NCBI GenBank assembly: GCA_951800685.1
Contig: CATOJY010000012.1
Span: 1-64,000 of the forward strand
Source of the DNA: an uncultured Lachnospiraceae bacterium
GTDB taxonomy: Bacteria > Bacillota > Clostridia > Lachnospirales > Lachnospiraceae
Direction of reading: 5' to 3'
Length of the DNA stretch: 64,000 nucleotides
Shown: positions 58,767 through 64,000 of the stretch, piece by piece
Layout of the letters: each line of letters starts with the position of its first letter
How positions within the stretch are numbered: the first letter of the stretch is position 1
Notes under the pieces: model-generated
Seen by the model: the letters and a program-made list of their open reading frames with translations, nothing else
Told to the model about the DNA's origin: nothing
The model's database searches: none
Position numbers and translations under genes: made by a program

Positions 58767-59912
58767 ATGTATTGCAAATTAGAAACCAGCCTGGCAGAAC
58801 TTTCTTCTATTCTAATAGAGAACTGCAAGGCAAACGCTTACGACGGCACGATCCTTTACACCCCGGACGGTATCTCCAGTTATAACGCACTGTGGCTTCG
58901 GGATTTTTCTTATATGGTAGAGTATGCCGGATCTACTATTCCACAGACAGACATTGCTGCCTGTATCCGATATGCCATCCGGCACCGTCGGGAAGATGGC
59001 TGGATGCCCGACCGGGTAACCGGGGATGGAATCGGCATATATGCCGCTGGGGAAATGGGCTCTCCTGTAGGCGAAGCGAACCTAGATAACACCCCTTTCC
59101 TGATCTATACTGTATACAGTCTGTACCAGCGCATGGAGCAGAATGCCTTTGCCTCTCTGTTTCGGGAATGGGAACCAGCCCTGACCCAGGGGATGTCTTT
59201 GATTCCTTTACATGAATCCGGTCTGGTTTACAATGATCCCCAAAAGCCTCATTCTCCTTACGGCTTTACAGATACTGTCTGCAAGACCGGAACGCTTTAT
59301 ATGGAGTCTCTGCTGTTCTGGCGCGCATGCCGTATGATGGAAGAACTTTGTACCACTTTTGGCCAAGGCAGTGCTGAACAATATGCCGCCTTGGCCACAT
59401 CCATAGAAGATGCCATAGCATCCTTCCGGGAAGCATCCGACGGATCCTACTACGCTGCTTCCGGTGACTGCCATCAGAAAGATATCTGGGGCATGGCTTA
59501 CATGCTTTACATCGGATTTCCTGTTCCTGCCTCAGACAGGGATGCCCTTCTAGATTTCCTATGTGCCAACTATGAACGTTATATGTATAAAGGCCAGGTG
59601 CGCCATCTGCTGACTGGCGAATACTGGCAGAAACTGCTGATCGAGGTAGAGCCGGAAACCTACCAGAACGGTGCCTACTGGGCAACTGCCACAGGCTGGC
59701 TGGTCTGGTGCCTGGCACAAAGGGACGTCTCCCTGGCAGCCCGCACTGCCATGGAAGCAGTATCTTATCTGAAAGAGGAAGGTTCCTATGAATGTGTGAA
59801 TGAGAATTACCAGAAACTACCTAGCATGGTGGTCAGTGCAACCAACCTTTATGCCGGGTTAAAACGTGCTGCTGCAGAATTTCCAGCCCTGCGAAGCGCT
59901 CTGGATTCATAG
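58767..59912 (+). CDS. putative six-hairpin ((alpha/alpha)6-type) glycosidase-like protein of unknown specificity
   Basis: LWLRDFSYMVEYAG, RREDGWMPDRVTGDG, KTGTLYMESLLFWRA, YQNGAYWATATGWLVWCLA; RBS AAGGAGG. Confidence 0.6.
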   Translation: MYCKLETSLAELSSILIENCKANAYDGTILYTPDGISSYNALWLRDFSYMVEYAGSTIPQTDIAACIRYAIRHRREDGWMPDRVTGDGIGIYAAGEMGSPVGEANLDNTPFLIYTVYSLYQRMEQNAFASLFREWEPALTQGMSLIPLHESGLVYNDPQKPHSPYGFTDTVCKTGTLYMESLLFWRACRMMEELCTTFGQGSAEQYAALATSIEDAIASFREASDGSYYAASGDCHQKDIWGMAYMLYIGFPVPASDRDALLDFLCANYERYMYKGQVRHLLTGEYWQKLLIEVEPETYQNGAYWATATGWLVWCLAQRDVSLAARTAMEAVSYLKEEGSYECVNENYQKLPSMVVSATNLYAGLKRAAAEFPALRSALDS

Positions 59913-60149
59913 GCCTTTTTCTATAATAGTATGGGCAGAAGGTTGGATACAGCCAGTTTTGCAGATGCGGTTCATCTCCCCGGATGACATCCGCCGGGAA
60001 TTATCCCGCGGTGAATTACATCGCAGAATACAAAACCAGCGCCGCCTTCCCGCCCACCTTTTCTGAACATAAGAAACATCATAAAGAAACTTTTATGTTT
60101 ATCATGACAATTTGTGCCGCCAACAGCAGAGCGGCGGAATGGAGATCTT

Positions 60150-61037
60150 ATGAAATATGGAATTTATTTTGCTTATTGGGAGAAAGAATGGAACACGAAA
60201 ATCGTTCCCTATATCAAAAAGGTGAAAGATCTGGGCTTTGATATCCTGGAAATTTCCTGTGCAAGCCTTGTTCACGCATCCACAAAAGAACTGGATGTTC
60301 TCAAACAAGCTGCCGCAGACAACGGTGTAATCCTGACTGCCGGCTATGGACCTGGTCCATCTGAAAATCTGGCAAGTCCAGATCCTGCCATCGTAGAAAA
60401 TGCGATAGCCTTTTACACGGATATCCTGCAGAAGCTGGAACATCTGCAGATTCACACCATCGGCGGCGGCATCTATTCCTATTGGCCCGTAGATTATACC
60501 ACCCCTATTGATAAACCTGCAGACTGGGCGCGCAGTGTCACCAATGTACGAAGAGTGGGAAAAATTGCTGCAGACTGCGGGGTCCATTACTGCCTCGAAG
60601 TTCTGAACCGTTTTGAAGGTTATCTGCTCAACACAGCCGAAGAGGCGAAACAATTTGTGGAGGAAGTCGGACTTGATTCTGTCATGATCATGCTGGACAC
60701 CTTCCATATGAATATTGAAGAGGATAACATGGCTAATGCCATCCGACTGGCCGGAAACAAGCTGGGACATTTCCATGTAGGCGAGAATAACCGCAGAGTG
60801 CCTGGCAAAGGAAGCCTTCCCTGGGCAGACATCGGTACCGCACTCCGGGAAATCAACTATACAGGTGCTGTGGTCATGGAACCATTTGTTACACAGGGTG
60901 GAACCATTGGAAGTGATATTCGTATCTGGCGTGATCTAAGTCATGGTGCAGATATTTCCAGACTGGATAAAGATGCTGCAGGTTCTGTTGCTTTTCTCCG
61001 CCATGTCTTTTCTGGCCCTTATGGGGATCACTGCTAA
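60150..61037 (+). CDS. sugar phosphate isomerase/epimerase family protein (D-tagatose/D-psicose 3-epimerase-like)
   Basis: MKYGIYFAYWEKEW, VHYCLEVLNRFEGYLLNTAEEA, MIMLDTFHMNIEE, FHVGENNRRVPGKGSLPW. Confidence 0.88.
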   Translation: MKYGIYFAYWEKEWNTKIVPYIKKVKDLGFDILEISCASLVHASTKELDVLKQAAADNGVILTAGYGPGPSENLASPDPAIVENAIAFYTDILQKLEHLQIHTIGGGIYSYWPVDYTTPIDKPADWARSVTNVRRVGKIAADCGVHYCLEVLNRFEGYLLNTAEEAKQFVEEVGLDSVMIMLDTFHMNIEEDNMANAIRLAGNKLGHFHVGENNRRVPGKGSLPWADIGTALREINYTGAVVMEPFVTQGGTIGSDIRIWRDLSHGADISRLDKDAAGSVAFLRHVFSGPYGDHC

Positions 61038-61153
61038 ATCAGATGCATCGCTTCAAATACGGTATCTGCATTTTTTGTCATAAAGCACCATAAATTCAAC
61101 TACAGTCGTTCTTATCAGCAAGCGCGGTAAAGCGCTTTGAAATGGAGGAAAAC

Positions 61154-62923
61154 ATGAAGACATACCCAATAATCGGCATCCGTCCGGTGATAGACGCCAG
61201 ACTTCTGGGAATCCGGGAAGCACTGGAAGCAAAAACCAGACGTATGGCCGAAGAAGCCAAAAAACTAATCGAGTCAACTATATATTATATGGACGGTTCT
61301 CCCGCCCGCTGCGTAATCTTCTCCGGTTCCATCGGTACAGGAGAGGAAGCTGCCCGCTGCGAAGCCGAATTCACAGCTCATAATGTATGTGCCACCTTAA
61401 GTGTCACCCCCAGCTGGTGCTATGGAAGTGAAACCATGGATATGAATCCTTCCACCATCAAAGCTGTCTGGGGCTTTAATGGCACTTCCCGTCCCGGCGC
61501 AGTTTATTTGGCTGCCGTCATGGCTGCCCATGCCCGTACAGGACTGCCGGCCTTTTCCATTTATGGAAGAGACGTTCAGGACATGGAAGATGATACCATT
61601 CCTGCCGATGTAACCCAAAAGCTGCTGCAGTGGGCCAGATGCGCTCTTGCGGCAGGACAGATGCATAATAAAGCCTATGTCAATATTGGTTCTGTTTCCA
61701 TGGGTATTATGGGCTCTTATTGCGACATAGATTTCTACCATCAATACCTTGGAATGCGCACTGAATGGGTAGATATGACTGAAATCCTGAGACGAGAAGC
61801 TCTTGATATTATAGATACGGAAGAGTATGAACGGGCATTGCGCTGGATCCAGGCAAACTGCCCTGAAGGAACGGACCCGAACCCACCACAACGTGCCCGC
61901 AGTTCACAGCAGAAACAACAGGATTGGAAATTTGTTACCAAGATGACTCTGATTATCCGTGACATCCTTCTGGGAAATGACCGCCTGGCTGCTATTGGAT
62001 GGAAAGAAGAATCTCTGGGCAGAAATGGACTCCTGGGCGGCTTCCAGGGACAGCGCATGTGGACAGATTGGAAACCAAACGGTGATTTTACCGAAGCCAT
62101 CCTCAATTCAACTTTTGACTGGAACGGAAAGAAACAGCCTACTATCCTGGCTACCGAGAACGACAATCTCAATGGCGTTTCCATGCTGTTTGCCCATCTT
62201 CTCACAGGCTGTGCCTCTCTCTTTGCCGATGTGCGCACCTATTGGAGTCCAGACGCTGTTGCAAGAGTTACCGGATGGATGCCGGAAGGCATGGCTGCGG
62301 GTGGATTTATCCATCTTACCAATTCCGGGGCAGCCTGTCTGGATGCCACAGGCGCCGCTAAGAACGAGCGCGGCCAGGGCGTCATGAAGCGCTGGTGGGA
62401 AATGACCGACGAAGATATCCACGCCTGCCTGCAGGCAACCGACTGGTGTCCAGCGGAGCTATGCCAATTCCGGGGCGGCGGCTTCTCTTCCCATTTTTCC
62501 ACCGCTGCATCCATGCCGCTCACCATGATCCGCCTGAACCTGGTGGAAGGAGTCGGTCCATGCCTGCAGATCGCGGAAGGGTACAGCATCCTTCTGCCGG
62601 AAGAAGTACACCGTATCATCGATCAGCGCACCGATCCTACCTGGCCAACTACATGGTTCGTACCTAATACCACCGGGAACGGAGCTTTCCGGGACGTCTA
62701 CTCCGTCATGAAACACTGGGGTGCCAACCATGCCGCCTGCGCTTACGGTCATATCGGCGCAGACCTGATCACTCTATCTTCCATGCTGCGGATTCCTGTG
62801 TCCATGCACAACGTAGCTCCAGAGCGGGTTTACCGTCCTCATTGCTGGAGCGCCTTTGGCACAGAGTCACTCCAGACAGCAGATTATGCAGCCTGCAAAG
62901 CTTATGGTCCGCTATATAAATAA
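61154..62923 (+). CDS. fucI: L-fucose isomerase
   Basis: YPIIGIRPVIDARLLGIREALE, CYGSETMDMNP, VWGFNGTSRPGAVYLAAVMAAH, GSVSMGIMGSYCD. Confidence 0.93.
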   Translation: MKTYPIIGIRPVIDARLLGIREALEAKTRRMAEEAKKLIESTIYYMDGSPARCVIFSGSIGTGEEAARCEAEFTAHNVCATLSVTPSWCYGSETMDMNPSTIKAVWGFNGTSRPGAVYLAAVMAAHARTGLPAFSIYGRDVQDMEDDTIPADVTQKLLQWARCALAAGQMHNKAYVNIGSVSMGIMGSYCDIDFYHQYLGMRTEWVDMTEILRREALDIIDTEEYERALRWIQANCPEGTDPNPPQRARSSQQKQQDWKFVTKMTLIIRDILLGNDRLAAIGWKEESLGRNGLLGGFQGQRMWTDWKPNGDFTEAILNSTFDWNGKKQPTILATENDNLNGVSMLFAHLLTGCASLFADVRTYWSPDAVARVTGWMPEGMAAGGFIHLTNSGAACLDATGAAKNERGQGVMKRWWEMTDEDIHACLQATDWCPAELCQFRGGGFSSHFSTAASMPLTMIRLNLVEGVGPCLQIAEGYSILLPEEVHRIIDQRTDPTWPTTWFVPNTTGNGAFRDVYSVMKHWGANHAACAYGHIGADLITLSSMLRIPVSMHNVAPERVYRPHCWSAFGTESLQTADYAACKAYGPLYK

Positions 62924-62950
62924 AGAAATCCTCTAAGCAAAACAACAGCA

Positions 62951-62999
62951 AAAGGGACTATCGCAAAATCCATTGATTTTGCAGGATAGTCCCTTTTTG
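62951..62999 (+). terminator. Terminator after fucI (probably bidirectional)
   Basis: AAAGGGACTATCGCAAAATC-catt-GATTTTGCAGGATAGTCCCTTTTT. Confidence 0.85.
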
Positions 63000-63042
63000 T
63001 GATCAACGTAGTAAATAAGCAGATCCAGCCAAACTGCTGCTT

Positions 63043-64000
63043 TCAATATACCTCTATCTTCTTCATGATCACTTCATCCCTTGCTGCTGTCACCTGTACC
63101 TTAAGTGTTGTAATCTCCTGCGGGGCCTCGCCTGTCAAAGGATTCTGCAGCGCAAAAGGATCTTCCAGCTGACAGATCTTTTTGTGTCCAATACAAGTCC
63201 CCTGATACAAAGGATATTGTCCTCCTCTGGCAGACTCTGCTATAATTCGGAAACTCTCTACCCTCTGTCCCTGCGCAATCTCCTCCTGCAGCACCACGTA
63301 CCGGATCTTCTTAGCCGGCTGGTCAATGCAGATTCTGTAGACAGGCTGGGTAGGTGCATGCCCTGCTTCCCTCTCCACTGACACCGGAATTGCTGTTCCA
63401 AACTCCCGTCTTAATAATTCTCCAAACTCTTTCAGACGTTTTACATCTCTCTCATCAAACAATCCATCCCTGTTGGGCGGAATATTCAGATTCAGACAGG
63501 CATTTCCACCTACACTTGCCAGATAAGCAGCAAATAGACGTTCAAGCGAATGCGGCTTTTCTTCCTGGTGCCAAAACCAGCCTGGACGGATAGACATATC
63601 AATTTCTGATGGTGCAAATACCAGCCCTCTGGAATACAGAATATTCGCGATGCTTCCCAACTCTTTTTCCGTATTATAAAGATAAGATAGACTTCCCATC
63701 TCTGCCATTGGGCCAGGATTAGTCTGCACCGGACTGTAATAACACAATTCCGACGGCACCACCGCCCATTCAGCGCTGCGCCCCACACCCGCCTCATTAC
63801 CACACCAGCGGATATCGGGTCCAAAATCATTAAAGATCACTGCCTCAGGCTGAAGCTTGTGGATCAGATCAAAATATCTTGGGAAATCATAGACCTGCTT
63901 CCTGCCTTCTGGTCCCTCTCCACACGCATTATCAAACCATACGCAGAAAATATCGCCGTATCCGGTCAAGAGCTCGGTCAACTGGTTACAGAAGTAATCA
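63043..64000 (-). CDS. alpha-L-fucosidase (GH29), 5' end outside the window
   Basis: The frame is open to the window edge (DYFCNQLTELLTGYGDIFCVWFDNACGEGPEGRKQVYDFPRY...LNLNIPPNRDGLFDERDVKRLKEFG). Confidence 0.9.
   Translation of the reverse strand, partial: DYFCNQLTELLTGYGDIFCVWFDNACGEGPEGRKQVYDFPRYFDLIHKLQPEAVIFNDFGPDIRWCGNEAGVGRSAEWAVVPSELCYYSPVQTNPGPMAEMGSLSYLYNTEKELGSIANILYSRGLVFAPSEIDMSIRPGWFWHQEEKPHSLERLFAAYLASVGGNACLNLNIPPNRDGLFDERDVKRLKEFGELLRREFGTAIPVSVEREAGHAPTQPVYRICIDQPAKKIRYVVLQEEIAQGQRVESFRIIAESARGGQYPLYQGTCIGHKKICQLEDPFALQNPLTGEAPQEITTLKVQVTAARDEVIMKKIEVY

Overview
The window looks like a Lachnospiraceae/Clostridia-type chromosome; this is inferred from gene content, not from a database search. 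Bases 1-8.3 kb are an AT-rich, minus-strand accessory segment. It carries an AEP-like primase, HU, a cold-shock protein, a small Cys-rich protein, a decayed HNH endonuclease and a truncated ORF. It ends at the 3' side of a tRNA-Gly(GCC), which suggests one end of a tRNA-integrated element. The rest is a largely ordinary core and metabolic chromosome: NagZ-like GH3, lysC-hom-pheB, glyA, lipid kinase, PAP2, GT2, GH29/GH3 glycosidases, nhaC, apbE-thrH, holA, comEC/comEA, a two-component system with a GerMN lipoprotein, arginine biosynthesis (argDBJ, argC, divergent argG), and a fucose-type locus (CUT1 ABC transporter, ROK regulator, six-hairpin-like protein, epimerase, fucI, GH29). The observations I rate highest are: (i) a REC receiver domain fused to a RelQ-like small alarmone synthetase; (ii) an SfsA-MutY fusion at the end of a co-directional cluster DUF1653 / 5'-nucleotidase / SfsA-MutY, whose upstream promoter overlaps two LexA-like boxes; (iii) a dispersed ~45-75 bp hairpin repeat in at least four copies, with compensatory changes in the stem; (iv) the tRNA-Gly-adjacent replicative island. 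No rRNA, CRISPR array or complete IS element was recognised. All product calls come from reading motifs by eye.
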